Below the pieces are notes generated by a model, which was given only the letters and a program-made list of their open reading frames with translations, ran no database searches and was not told the DNA's origin. From positions 1 to 59,653 of the forward strand of contig AEPI01000066.1 of assembly GCA_000193795.2 (NCBI GenBank): 59,653 nt of DNA. The letters are read 5' to 3'. This stretch comes from Neisseria lactamica NS19 (lineage in GTDB: Bacteria > Pseudomonadota > Gammaproteobacteria > Burkholderiales > Neisseriaceae). Shown here piece after piece: positions 25,706 to 34,090 of this stretch. Position 1 is the stretch's first letter; each line of letters begins with the position of its first letter. The translations under genes were made by a program, and so were the position numbers.

Positions 25706-27244
25706 ATGTTTCCCAAACCGGACAAATACCTGCAGCACCCCCTCCTCCGCCTGCCCCTGATTATCCTCCTTGCCGCCGCCACCCCCTTCGCCTTCGCACC
25801 TTATTACCACTTTTGGCTGATGCCCTTGATTTTCGGCGCATTTGTCGGACTTGTCGAACAACGCCCCCGTTTTGCCGTTTCATCCGCCTACCTGTTCGGG
25901 CTGGCCGCGTACACGGCGCAATTCTACTGGATACACACCGCCCTGCACGACGTTTCCGGCCTGCCCGACCTCTATGCCGTACCGCTGACCTTCCTGCTCC
26001 CCGCCTACCTTGCCCTCTATCCGGCACTGTGTTTTTGGCTGTGGAAAAAATTTACCCTGCCCCGAAGCATAAAAACCGGCTTGGTACTGCCGGTTTTGTG
26101 GACGCTGACCGAGTTTGCCCGCGAGCGTTTCCTGACCGGATTCGGCTGGGGCGCAATCGGCTACTCCCAAATCACACCGGACAGCCCGCTCGCCGGCTTT
26201 GCCCCCTTGGGCGGCATCCATATGGTTACACTGGCGACCGCCTTTCTCGGCACTTGGCTCCTGCTCGCCGCCGGCCGGAACATACGCCCGCTCAAACGCC
26301 TGTTTCCGATTATCCTGATTGCCGTCCTGCTTGCCGCCGGCTACACTGCCCAACAAACCGACTTTACCCGCCCCGACGGCAGCCGCAGCACCGTCGCCCT
26401 GCTTCAGGGCAACATCAACCAAACCCTCAAATGGCGTGAAGACCAAGTCATCCCGACCATACAGAAATATTACGAACAGGTCGGCAAAACCACTGCCGAC
26501 ATCGTCATCCTGCCCGAAACCGCCATCCCCGTCATGCGCCAAAACCTGCCGGAAAACATACTGGCGCAATTTGCCGAACAGGCGCAAAACAACGGCAGCG
26601 CGCTCGCCGTCGGCATCAGCCAATACACTTCGGACGGCAACGGCTACGAAAACGCCGTCATCAACCTGACCGGTTATCAGGAAAACAATCAGGACGGCAT
26701 CCCCTACTACGCCAAAAACCACCTCGTCCCCTTCGGCGAATACAAACCGCTGCCCTTCCTGACCACGCCGCTTTACAAAATAATGGATATGCCGCTTTCC
26801 GACTTCCGCAAAGGCGGCGGCAAGCAATCCGCCCTGATGATGAAAAACCAAAAAGTCGCCTTCAACATCTGTTACGAAGACGGATTCGGCGACGAACTGA
26901 TTACCGCCGCCAAAGATGCCACCCTGCTTGCCAATGCCAGCAATATGGCGTGGTACGGAAAATCCAACGCCATGTACCAGCACCTCCAGCAATCGCAGGC
27001 GCGGGCTATGGAACTCGGACGCTATATGGTTCGCGCCACCAACACCGGCGCAACCGCCATCATCTCGCCCAAAGGCAACATCATTGCCCAAGCACAACCC
27101 GATACGGAAACCATATTGGAAGGACACATCAAAGGCTACACCGGCGAAACACCCTATATGAAGGCCGTCGGATCGTGGCGGCTGATAGGAATATTGTCCC
27201 TTACCGCACTGCTGCTTTTCATCTTCCGCAACAAAAAAGGGTAA
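25706..27244 (+). CDS. lnt: apolipoprotein N-acyltransferase
   Basis: Inner-membrane enzyme that adds the third acyl chain to lipoproteins such as BamD, LptE and LbpB in this same window. The 512 residues have six or more N-terminal membrane segments (to about 210) and then a periplasmic nitrilase domain with the catalytic triad: Glu in ILPETAIPV near 272, Lys in YYAKNHLVPFGEY near 335 and Cys in FNICYEDGFGDE near 392. A last membrane segment (490-508) closes it. All three catalytic residues are present. Confidence 0.96.
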   Translation: MFPKPDKYLQHPLLRLPLIILLAAATPFAFAPYYHFWLMPLIFGAFVGLVEQRPRFAVSSAYLFGLAAYTAQFYWIHTALHDVSGLPDLYAVPLTFLLPAYLALYPALCFWLWKKFTLPRSIKTGLVLPVLWTLTEFARERFLTGFGWGAIGYSQITPDSPLAGFAPLGGIHMVTLATAFLGTWLLLAAGRNIRPLKRLFPIILIAVLLAAGYTAQQTDFTRPDGSRSTVALLQGNINQTLKWREDQVIPTIQKYYEQVGKTTADIVILPETAIPVMRQNLPENILAQFAEQAQNNGSALAVGISQYTSDGNGYENAVINLTGYQENNQDGIPYYAKNHLVPFGEYKPLPFLTTPLYKIMDMPLSDFRKGGGKQSALMMKNQKVAFNICYEDGFGDELITAAKDATLLANASNMAWYGKSNAMYQHLQQSQARAMELGRYMVRATNTGATAIISPKGNIIAQAQPDTETILEGHIKGYTGETPYMKAVGSWRLIGILSLTALLLFIFRNKKG

Positions 27245-28050
27245 TGCGCTTATTCTTTTTCCAACGGCAGTGTTTTGACATAGTGTTGACAAACATCCTT
27301 ATCTTCAATTTATTCAATAGGATAATTGTCTACCCAAGCAAAAATAACTGCCTTTTCCGGCAAACAGGCGAAATCAACGGATGGTTGAAACACAGCCTTA
27401 TATATTGCACGCCATCAAAGGGGCGTATTACTTTTCTTTCCAATAGGCGCAAGGCTCGGGCAAGTTGTCCGAAGCCGGTTTCGCCTGCCGCCAAACCAAT
27501 CATCAAATCATCAAGCCCTTGGCGGACGGCAATGCCGATACCCCGCCAATCAGAATGGCAGACATAGCCGGCGGGGCGTGTGTTGCCGCCGGGAAAGGCG
27601 GGGTTTGACAATCCGGCGGACGGCGGCGGGCAATAATCCTTTTGCCTGCTTCGCCTTTCCGTTCGATTTTGACGGGGCGTGTGTCTTTGGTTTTTATGAC
27701 GGCTTCTTGTTTGTTGCGGGTATTGCGGCTTTTGCCCACGCAATCCGGGCAATGCCGCCCGAACTTCAGACGGCATTGCCCCCTTACGCCGCCCTTGAAG
27801 GAACGGGCGGCATTTTCCGCACAGGCTGTTTACATACAACACCGTATGTAATATAATATTCAAATCAGCTTAAAATATCAGGTTTATAAAATCAATCTGC
27901 ACCGGATGCAAAATTTCCCTATTTACCAAACCTTGCCGCACACCTTTAATCAAACGCATATCAAACGTACAACACACAATCCGAGCAGTGATATACTGTA
28001 CCCCGATGCCCGCCGCAAACCTGCGGTTCGGCCGAAAGGAGATGCCCCAA
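27245..28050. other. 806-bp gap upstream of rpoH
   Basis: No intact gene is recognised. A minus-strand frame (27330-27863) contains GLDDLMIGLAAGETGFGQL, which has some protein-like character, but no start, signature or ribosome site; it may be a remnant. A single uptake sequence lies near 27767. The rpoH promoter is near the right end. Confidence 0.4.
27969..27997 (+). promoter_or_regulatory. candidate promoter of rpoH
   Basis: An extended -10 TGATATACT (TG at 27989-27990, TATACT at 27992-27997) lies about 55 bp upstream of the rpoH start. The -35, ACAACA at 17-bp spacing (27969-27974), is weak, as is usual for extended -10 promoters. Confidence 0.5.
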
Positions 28051-28914
28051 ATGAATAACGCTTTCGCATTACCCGCCATCCAAAGCGGCAACGGCAGCCT
28101 CGAACAATACATCCACGCCGTAAACAGCATCCCGATGCTGTCCCAGGAAGAAGAAACCCGCCTCGCCGAACGCCGGATAAAGGGCGACCTCAACGCCGCC
28201 AAACAACTTATCCTTTCCCACCTGCGCGTCGTCGTTTCCATCGCGCGCGGCTATGACGGCTACGGCCTGAATCAGGCAGACCTGATTCAGGAAGGCAATA
28301 TCGGGCTGATGAAGGCGGTCAAACGCTACGAACCCGGCAGGGGCGCGCGCCTTTTTTCATTTGCCGTACATTGGATTAAGGCGGAAATTCACGAATTTAT
28401 CCTGAAAAACTGGCGTTTGGTCCGCGTTGCCACCACCAAGCCGCAACGCAAACTGTTTTTCAATTTACGCAGTATGCGTAAAAACCTCAACGCCCTGTCC
28501 CCAAAAGAAGCGCAAAGCATTGCCGACGACTTGGGTGTCAAACTTTCCGAAGTGCTGGAAATGGAACAGCGTATGACCGGGCGCGACATCGCCATTATGG
28601 CGGACAATAACGACGACGAAGACAACTTCTCCCCCATCGACTGGCTTGCCGACCACGATTCCGAACCGAGCCGCCAACTGTCGAAACAGGCGCATTACGC
28701 GCTGCAAACCGAAGGTCTGCAAAACGCCTTGGCGCAACTGGACGACAGGAGCCGCCGCATTGTGGAAAGCCGCTGGCTTCAAGACGACGGCGGGCTGACG
28801 CTGCACCAGCTTGCCGCCGAATACGGCGTGTCCGCCGAACGCATCCGCCAGATTGAAGCCAAAGCTATGCAGAAACTGCGCGGTTTCCTGACCGAAGAAG
28901 CCGAAGCGGTTTAA
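28051..28914 (+). CDS. rpoH: heat-shock sigma factor RpoH (sigma-32)
   Basis: Sigma-70-family factor for heat-shock promoters. The 287 residues start MNNAFALP after a strong AAGGAG site. Region 2 holds LIQEGNIGLMKAVKRYEP and FSFAVHWIKAEI; the RpoH box QRKLFFNLR, which contacts core polymerase and is diagnostic for sigma-32, lies near 131-140; region 4.2 has LHQLAAEYGVSAERIRQIE near the C-terminus. Frames open further upstream are not conserved. A 14-bp stem terminator follows 12 bp after the stop. Confidence 0.97.
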   Translation: MNNAFALPAIQSGNGSLEQYIHAVNSIPMLSQEEETRLAERRIKGDLNAAKQLILSHLRVVVSIARGYDGYGLNQADLIQEGNIGLMKAVKRYEPGRGARLFSFAVHWIKAEIHEFILKNWRLVRVATTKPQRKLFFNLRSMRKNLNALSPKEAQSIADDLGVKLSEVLEMEQRMTGRDIAIMADNNDDEDNFSPIDWLADHDSEPSRQLSKQAHYALQTEGLQNALAQLDDRSRRIVESRWLQDDGGLTLHQLAAEYGVSAERIRQIEAKAMQKLRGFLTEEAEAV

Positions 28915-28926
28915 ACAGGCATAATG

Positions 28927-28958
28927 AAACACCCGACAAATCAGTTTGTCGGGTGTTT
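28927..28958 (+). terminator. Rho-independent terminator of rpoH
   Basis: AAACACCCGACAAA and its exact complement form a 14-bp stem around the loop TCAG, directly after the rpoH stop. It is not built from uptake sequences, unlike most terminators in this window. Confidence 0.9.
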
Positions 28959-29006
28959 GACATTCAAAACATCAATGCGGTTTATGCGTTGTGCCGTACG
29001 CGATTT

Positions 29007-29161
29007 TATAGTGGATTAACAAAAATCAGGACAAGGCGGAGAAGCCGCAGACAGTACAGATAGTACGGAACCGATTCACTTGGTGCTTCAGCACCTTAGA
29101 GAATCGTTCTCTTTGAGCTAAGGCGAGGCAACGCCGTACCGGTTTTTGTTAATCCACTATA
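29007..29161. mobile_element. Correia repeat-enclosed element (CREE), copy 1
   Basis: About 155 bp bounded by the 26-bp Correia inverted repeat, left end TATAGTGGATTAACAAAAAT and right end its complement ending CACTATA. The inside includes CAGTACAGATAGTACGG and TTGGTGCTTCAGCACC. It is almost identical to copy 2 at 50157. These non-autonomous elements insert at TA and can carry promoters, IHF sites and RNase III sites. Here it lies between rpoH and yicC. Confidence 0.93.
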
Positions 29162-29468
29162 TCCGTCAACGCCATTGCAATTACCGATGCAAGAAAACAC
29201 AAATATTACAAAAATTTATAAGCATACATCTCCCAAACCGCAACCAGCTCCGTATAAATCGGCATTTGCAGCCGGCGGCTTACAAAAATCATCTTTGCCG
29301 GCATTCCCATCTTCGTTTGCTGTTTTTCAATCCGTTTTCAGACATTGCGCCCCTGGGGCAGACAAAGGCGCGGATTGATTTCAAACCTCGATTTTTCCGT
29401 CCCGCAACGCCGGTGTGCGGGCGGATATGATATATTTGATACTGTTTTAACGGAATTTGGAAGACAAT

Positions 29469-30344
29469 ATGACGACCCACATCCACAGTATGACAGGCTT
29501 TGCCAACGCGGCGGCCGAATGCGGCAGCAAACGCATCAACCTCGACATCCGCTCCGTCAACCACCGCTTTTTGGACATTCAAATCAGGATGCCGGATGAT
29601 TTGCGCCATTTGGAAAGCGGCATCCGCGAGAAAATTTCATCCCATCTGGCGCGCGGCAAAGTCGAATGCAAAATCCAAATTCAAGATGCGGAAAACGGCA
29701 ATCAGTCTTTGGAACTGAATCGCAATCTGGTCGGACAGCTTGCCGAAATCAACAAAGACCTCCGCAAGCATTATGATTTGGCAAAACTGGGCGTTGCCGA
29801 TATTTTGCGTTTTCCGGGCGTATTGGCAAGCCAAAGGGAAAATGCGGACGCATTGGCAAAGGTGATTGCCGATTTGACCGATTCGGCACTGAAGGACTTT
29901 ACCGCCGCACGCCGGCGCGAAGGTAAGAAATTGGGCGAACACCTGCTGCAACGCCTAGAAAGTATGGAAGAAATCATCGGGGCATTGGGCGAAATCTTCC
30001 CCGCGCTGGTGGAAGCGCATAAAGAAAAAATCCGCTCCCGCCTCGCCGAAGCGGTCGGCAGCATCGACAACGACAGGCTGCAACAGGAATTTGCCCTCTT
30101 TATCCAAAAATCCGACATCGACGAAGAGTTCAGCCGCCTGCGCACCCACATTGCCGAAGTGCGCCGCATCGTTACCGAACACAAAGGCGGCAGCGGAAAA
30201 CGCTTGGATTTCCTGATGCAGGAATTAAACCGCGAGGCAAACACTTTGGGCAGCAAATCCATTGCCGCCGAATGCACCCGCGCCTCGGTCGAACTGAAAG
30301 TCTTAATCGAGCAGATGCGTGAACAGGTGCAAAATATCGAATAA
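29469..30344 (+). CDS. yicC: YicC family endoribonuclease
   Basis: Member of the YicC/YloC family; the E. coli protein is an RNase that helps degrade small RNAs. The 291 residues start THIHSMTGFA, the conserved N-terminus, followed by VNHRFLDIQIRMP near 30-45, and the C-terminal block GKRLDFLMQELNREANTLGSK near 243-263 is the family signature. An in-frame TTG 12 bp upstream is rejected in favour of ATG. It ends in a paired uptake-sequence terminator. Confidence 0.93.
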   Translation: MTTHIHSMTGFANAAAECGSKRINLDIRSVNHRFLDIQIRMPDDLRHLESGIREKISSHLARGKVECKIQIQDAENGNQSLELNRNLVGQLAEINKDLRKHYDLAKLGVADILRFPGVLASQRENADALAKVIADLTDSALKDFTAARRREGKKLGEHLLQRLESMEEIIGALGEIFPALVEAHKEKIRSRLAEAVGSIDNDRLQQEFALFIQKSDIDEEFSRLRTHIAEVRRIVTEHKGGSGKRLDFLMQELNREANTLGSKSIAAECTRASVELKVLIEQMREQVQNIE

Positions 30345-30364
30345 TCGGTTTCCCCGATAAGCAA

Positions 30365-30393
30365 ATGCCGTCTGAAGCCCTTTCAGACGGCAT
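30365..30393. terminator. inverted uptake-sequence pair after yicC
   Basis: ATGCCGTCTGAA (30365-30376) and its complement (30382-30393), loop 5 nt, then a T run on the plus strand. It ends yicC and also cuts off the truncated Cro-like frame on the minus strand. Confidence 0.85.
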
Positions 30394-30420
30394 TTTTGCA
30401 GTTTGAAACCTTTGCGGCAC

Positions 30421-30500
30421 AACTGTTTTGACACTCCAAGTGAATCAGCCATTTTTTGCTGACTACCAAGTATTGAAACCGCCTTTTTAATCGCTTCCAT
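30421..30500 (-). pseudogene. truncated Cro/YdaS-like repressor
   Basis: On the minus strand a start at 30500 gives MEAIKKAVSILGSQQKMADS and then LGVSKQ, the first two helices of a YdaS/Cro-type helix-turn-helix. After this the frame turns into unrelated residues from the uptake-sequence hairpin, so the recognition helix and the rest are lost. It lies divergently beside the phage-like repressor gene, the normal layout of a lambdoid immunity switch. Confidence 0.6.
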
Positions 30501-30606
30501 AGTAAAACTCCTTCTTGCATAAGAATAAAAAAACAATACGGCAAAGTCAATTATATTTATTCGCGCGAAGTCCAGTTTTTTTATACAATTTGCAAAGGAG
30601 TATGAA

Positions 30607-31389
30607 ATGACTAAAGCACAAATAGATTTATCCAAATGGGTTTTGGCTGCTCGTGAATATGCAGGGCAAGAGATGACCCAAGAAAAATTAGCGGAATCTC
30701 TTGGACGGACGAAAGCAAATGTGTCAGCAATGGAAAACGGACGTTCAAAGCCATCGTTTGAGCAAATGATGGAGATACACAGGGTAACGGGATATCCTTT
30801 GCCATATCAGCAAAGTGCAGGAAGAGACCTTATTAATGGCAATCAGACAAATACCAGTTACACCCTGAATCAAGGCTTACCAATACAACTCAATCCTGAA
30901 GAATTAGGCGATGCAGACAAGCACTTTTTAAAATCAATGCCGCTTTTGGACATTGATATAGCTGTTCGCCATCTTGCCAACCCTGATAAGGACAGGACGC
31001 AAATTCAGAGCGATGGGGACAGGGCGGCAACATTTATTCCGCACTCGGGGCATACCGTCGGCGTCCGTATGGCTGATGACGTGGAGTTTGTAGGGATAAA
31101 ACGTGGCGACATACTGATAGTGGAGCCGCATATCCCGCCGAGAGATAAAGACTTGGTGCTTATTTGTATCGACAATACGGGCTACCTGCGCGGCATAGTG
31201 GGCAAGTTGTCCATTGCGATTGATGGGACGCATACCTTTATCTACGATGGCGGAGCGGGTGTCCCGCTGCCTGATGGCGCGTTTATTGCCGGAGTAGTCG
31301 TAGAGGTTAAGCGCAGGCTGATACCGACAGACATCCTATTAAGTCGCCTTAATCCCGATTACAATATCCACCAATCAAAACAAACTTAG
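30607..31389 (+). CDS. phage-type repressor, XRE helix-turn-helix plus S24-like domain
   Basis: Repressor of 260 residues. An N-terminal helix-turn-helix covers about 21-45 (MTQEKLAESLGRTKANVSAM), then a linker, then a LexA/CI-like S24 domain (about 140-250) with GDILIVEPHIPPRDKDLVL. The autocleavage dyad appears lost: the position of the nucleophile Ser in the usual G-D/N-S-M is Arg154 (GVRMADD), and the Lys position is Arg195 (GYLRGIV). So it should bind DNA without SOS-induced self-cleavage. A truncated Cro-like gene lies divergently upstream, and no other phage genes follow. It is a domesticated remnant of a prophage switch. Ribosome site AAAGGAG is good. Confidence 0.88.
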   Translation: MTKAQIDLSKWVLAAREYAGQEMTQEKLAESLGRTKANVSAMENGRSKPSFEQMMEIHRVTGYPLPYQQSAGRDLINGNQTNTSYTLNQGLPIQLNPEELGDADKHFLKSMPLLDIDIAVRHLANPDKDRTQIQSDGDRAATFIPHSGHTVGVRMADDVEFVGIKRGDILIVEPHIPPRDKDLVLICIDNTGYLRGIVGKLSIAIDGTHTFIYDGGAGVPLPDGAFIAGVVVEVKRRLIPTDILLSRLNPDYNIHQSKQT

Positions 31390-31432
31390 AATCTGCAATT
31401 AATCAGTTTTTTCAACAACCCGCCCTAAAGGC

Positions 31433-31945
31433 TCAAGGCTTTGCTTTTACGTCCACCAACCTTGTCCCGGCAAGGAAATCATACAGGAACTGCCGATCGG
31501 GATTCAGCAGGGCGAACCCCCACGGCAAAATCAGCCAAACCAATGCCGCGCCGGCCGCACCCTTGGGCGGAATGCCGAGAAAGTGGCGCAATCCGGCATA
31601 GGCAAGGGCGGGGACGAATACGGTGAATATGCACGCCCAAATAAAGCGCAGGCGCAGCAAGTGTAAAGGCGGCCGCATACCGTTAACATCGCACAAACCG
31701 ATTTTCCACGTCCTCATCGCCAAGGTCTGCCCCTGCCCGTGCCAGTTGGCGCGGAAATAAAGCCACCACGAACCGATAATCAGGATACTCGTAACCAATG
31801 CCGAAAGCGCGGCAGAGACGGGATTGAGGAAAATGGCGGCAATGCCGGCAAGCAATGCCGCCGGACAGGTTGCCGCGCCGGCCAGCAGCATTTCATACAA
31901 TATGGCGGCAAAGCGGCGTTTGAGCGGGGCGGTTTTCAGTGCCAT
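31433..31945 (-). CDS. RDD family membrane protein
   Basis: Inner-membrane protein of 170 residues with the RDD pattern: KRRFAAILYEMLL at 9-21 (R-x-x-A at the first membrane segment), two N-terminal membrane segments, GQTLAMRTWKIGLCDVNG near 72-89, a further membrane pair and the C-terminal LYDFLAGTRLVDV. RDD proteins are suspected transporters of small ions or solutes; the substrate is unknown. It is transcribed toward the repressor gene, end to end. Confidence 0.85.
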   Translation of the reverse strand: MALKTAPLKRRFAAILYEMLLAGAATCPAALLAGIAAIFLNPVSAALSALVTSILIIGSWWLYFRANWHGQGQTLAMRTWKIGLCDVNGMRPPLHLLRLRFIWACIFTVFVPALAYAGLRHFLGIPPKGAAGAALVWLILPWGFALLNPDRQFLYDFLAGTRLVDVKAKP

Positions 31946-31963
31946 CGTTTTTCCAATCGTAAT

Positions 31964-31998
31964 ATGCCGTCTGAAGCACGGGCGGGTTCAGACGGCAT
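31964..31998 (-). terminator. inverted uptake-sequence pair after the small membrane protein gene
   Basis: ATGCCGTCTGAA (31964-31975) and complement (31987-31998), 11-nt loop, between two minus-strand genes. Confidence 0.75.
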
Positions 31999-32022
31999 TG
32001 ATGCGGATATGCCCTGGCCGGA

Positions 32023-32442
32023 TTAACGGTGCGGACGTTTCTGACCGCGCGACTGTTTTGCCGCCATTTGGTTGATTTCCTGACGGGTCGGGCGTTTTTT
32101 GAACATAGCGTGCGCCTCGTCAACCGAACATTTTTGCGCCAGGCAGATCAGGGTAACCGCATCTTTTTGGTGTTGTCCGCCGCTGTGGTACATCCGGCGC
32201 AGGTTGGCCTCGTTGACTTTGCCTTTTTCCGGATCGATGTCGAATTTTTTCAACCGTTCGATAAACCGGCGCTGCTGGCGGCGGGATGTCCAAACAAAGC
32301 CGCCCGCAGCGGCGGCGACGATGACGGCGGCAATCAGGATGGCGAGCGGCCAGGAATCGACGATGAGCACGATAATCAGGCTGAGGACGGCGGTAGTCAG
32401 CAGAATCAGGCCGCCGAGGCGCAGTTTGGTTTTGTTGTCCAT
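32023..32442 (-). CDS. small uncharacterised membrane protein
   Basis: A 139-residue protein. Two adjacent membrane segments (about 8-27 and 32-53) are followed by a basic cytoplasmic tail, RRQQRRFIERLKKFDIDPEKG, and helical region with CSVDEAHAMFKKRPTRQEIN. I know no function. It is conserved-looking in codon use with its chromosomal neighbours, so it is a native gene. It is separated from RDD by a terminator and from holA by about 120 bp. Confidence 0.75.
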   Translation of the reverse strand: MDNKTKLRLGGLILLTTAVLSLIIVLIVDSWPLAILIAAVIVAAAAGGFVWTSRRQQRRFIERLKKFDIDPEKGKVNEANLRRMYHSGGQHQKDAVTLICLAQKCSVDEAHAMFKKRPTRQEINQMAAKQSRGQKRPHR

Positions 32443-32559
32443 AGGGTTGATATTCCTTTATTGAAGCAGCCTGCCGTCTGAAACGGTTTCGGACGGGCGG
32501 GCCGATATTTCGGGATGGGCGGCATTTTACCGTATTTTCGTATTTTGGGGATTGCCGCT

Positions 32560-33558
32560 TTATTTTGCCAGCGACACGGCGAGTTGTTTGAACGCCGCCC
32601 ACGCATCGCCTTCTTCCGCGCCTTTGATTATCCTGTCGATTTCGGCACAGGTTTTCAGCGCGTCAAGCAGGCGGGGGACGGAAATCCGTTTGACCGCAGC
32701 CGGGGCGAGCGTCTGCTTGTCGCCCCAAAGCCTGAGGCTGTTGCGGACGGATTGGACGCTTTGACCCTGTTTCAAGGCGGCGGCAAGGCGGATCAGCGTC
32801 CTGATGTCTTCGGCAAGCGCCCACAGCGGCAGCACCGGTTCCCCGCCTTCTTCCCGCAATCCGTCCAAGAGCCTGCATACGCGCGGGACATCGCCCTTCA
32901 TCCACGCGCCTGCCAGTTGGAACGCGTCGAAGCGGGCAACGTTGGCAACGGCGGTTTGCGCCTCATCGATATTGAGGGTATGCCCTTTCGGATACAGCAG
33001 CCCGAGCTTGTCGATTTCCTGACGCGCCGCCGGCAGGTTGCCTTCCACGCGTTGGGCAAACAACGCCAATGCGTCTGTCTCGATACCCAAACCGATTTTG
33101 TCCAGCCGGGCGCGTATCCATTGCGGCAACGCCTCCGCGCCGACCGGTTTGGCTTCCCACACTTCCCCCTTTGCCGCCAATGCGGCAAACCATTTGGATT
33201 GGAGCTGGTTTTTTTCCAGTTTCGGCAGTGAAACCACGGTTACCGTATCTTCCGGCAGGCGGGCGGCAAAAGTTTGCAGTGCCTCGCCGCCGGTTTTGCC
33301 GGGTTTTCCGTTGGGGATATGCAGCTCCAACAGCTTCAAATCGGCAAACAGGCCGGCACTGTCCGCCGACTGCAGCAACTCGTTCCAATCGAAGGCATTG
33401 TCTGCCGTATAAACTTCCCGATTGAGATAACCCTGCTTCTTCGCAGCCGCCCTCAATGCGTCCAACGCTTCGATACGCAGCAGTTCTTCCTCGCCGTGGA
33501 TGACGTACAGCGGTTTCAAAGGCGCATCCGTATCGATGCGTCCGATATATGCCGCCAC
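32560..33558 (-). CDS. holA: DNA polymerase III delta subunit
   Basis: Clamp-loader subunit that opens the beta clamp. The 332 residues show YVIHGEEELLRIEALDALR near 18-36, GLFADLKLLELHIPNGKPGK near 70-90 and ARQEIDKLGLLYP near 178. The start codon is GTG, one base after the lptE stop, as in many proteobacteria where lptE (rlpB) and holA are paired. The pair is certainly co-transcribed. Confidence 0.95.
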   Translation of the reverse strand: MAAYIGRIDTDAPLKPLYVIHGEEELLRIEALDALRAAAKKQGYLNREVYTADNAFDWNELLQSADSAGLFADLKLLELHIPNGKPGKTGGEALQTFAARLPEDTVTVVSLPKLEKNQLQSKWFAALAAKGEVWEAKPVGAEALPQWIRARLDKIGLGIETDALALFAQRVEGNLPAARQEIDKLGLLYPKGHTLNIDEAQTAVANVARFDAFQLAGAWMKGDVPRVCRLLDGLREEGGEPVLPLWALAEDIRTLIRLAAALKQGQSVQSVRNSLRLWGDKQTLAPAAVKRISVPRLLDALKTCAEIDRIIKGAEEGDAWAAFKQLAVSLAK

Positions 33559-33559
33559 G

Positions 33560-34039
33560 TCATTCCGCCTTCAGGAAGGTCAGCCGGCGGACAATCTGTT
33601 CGGCGGCATCCTGACGCATTTCCGCCCACAATGCCGCCTCCTCTTCCTGTTTGCCCAAGATTTCGTTGTCGGCATAGGCAAGGACGCGGCGGACGGACAC
33701 GGTCATCGGTTTGCCGACAGCTTTGCCGTGCTTCAACGCCTGTGCCTCAACCGTCAAGATTAAAAGATATTCGTTGATGGCTGCCGCGCGGGTAACGGTG
33801 TAGGTTTCCTTGTTTTGGGAAACGCTGCCGATACGCAGGGTCATCGGCGTGCCGCCGGCATCCGCAATCCTGCCCGAAGCCTGATGCAGCGCGGTTTCCA
33901 AAGGAAGCTGCAACGCCTGCCCGCCTTCGATGCGCCAGCTCCGGTAAGCCGCCGGCAGGGATGCGCCGTCCGAACCTTTCAGGTGGAAACCGCACGCGCC
34001 CAGCATCAGGGCTGCGGCAGTAAGGAATATTTTGTTCAT
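33560..34039 (-). CDS. lptE: LPS assembly lipoprotein LptE
   Basis: Outer-membrane lipoprotein that plugs the LptD barrel and helps insert lipooligosaccharide. The signal peptide MNKIFLTAAALMLGAC ends in the lipobox LGAC, with Cys16 the acylated residue, followed by GFHLKG, the usual LptE mature start. The 159 residues fit. It precedes holA with a one-base gap. Lnt, needed to finish its acylation, is also in this window. Confidence 0.93.
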   Translation of the reverse strand: MNKIFLTAAALMLGACGFHLKGSDGASLPAAYRSWRIEGGQALQLPLETALHQASGRIADAGGTPMTLRIGSVSQNKETYTVTRAAAINEYLLILTVEAQALKHGKAVGKPMTVSVRRVLAYADNEILGKQEEEAALWAEMRQDAAEQIVRRLTFLKAE

Positions 34040-34090
34040 CGCTCGCCTTTCTCAAAAGCACAAAATCGGTGAATTATATCAGCGGCGTGT

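Noticed and set aside
25273..26439. 388-codon open frame before and within lnt
   Set aside because: Pro-, Arg- and Ala-rich shadow of the GC-rich lnt gene in another frame; the lnt frame has all catalytic motifs.
27330..27863. 177-codon minus-strand frame upstream of rpoH
   Set aside because: Contains one protein-like stretch but no family signature, ribosome site or sensible composition over its length; kept only as a note in the gap entry.
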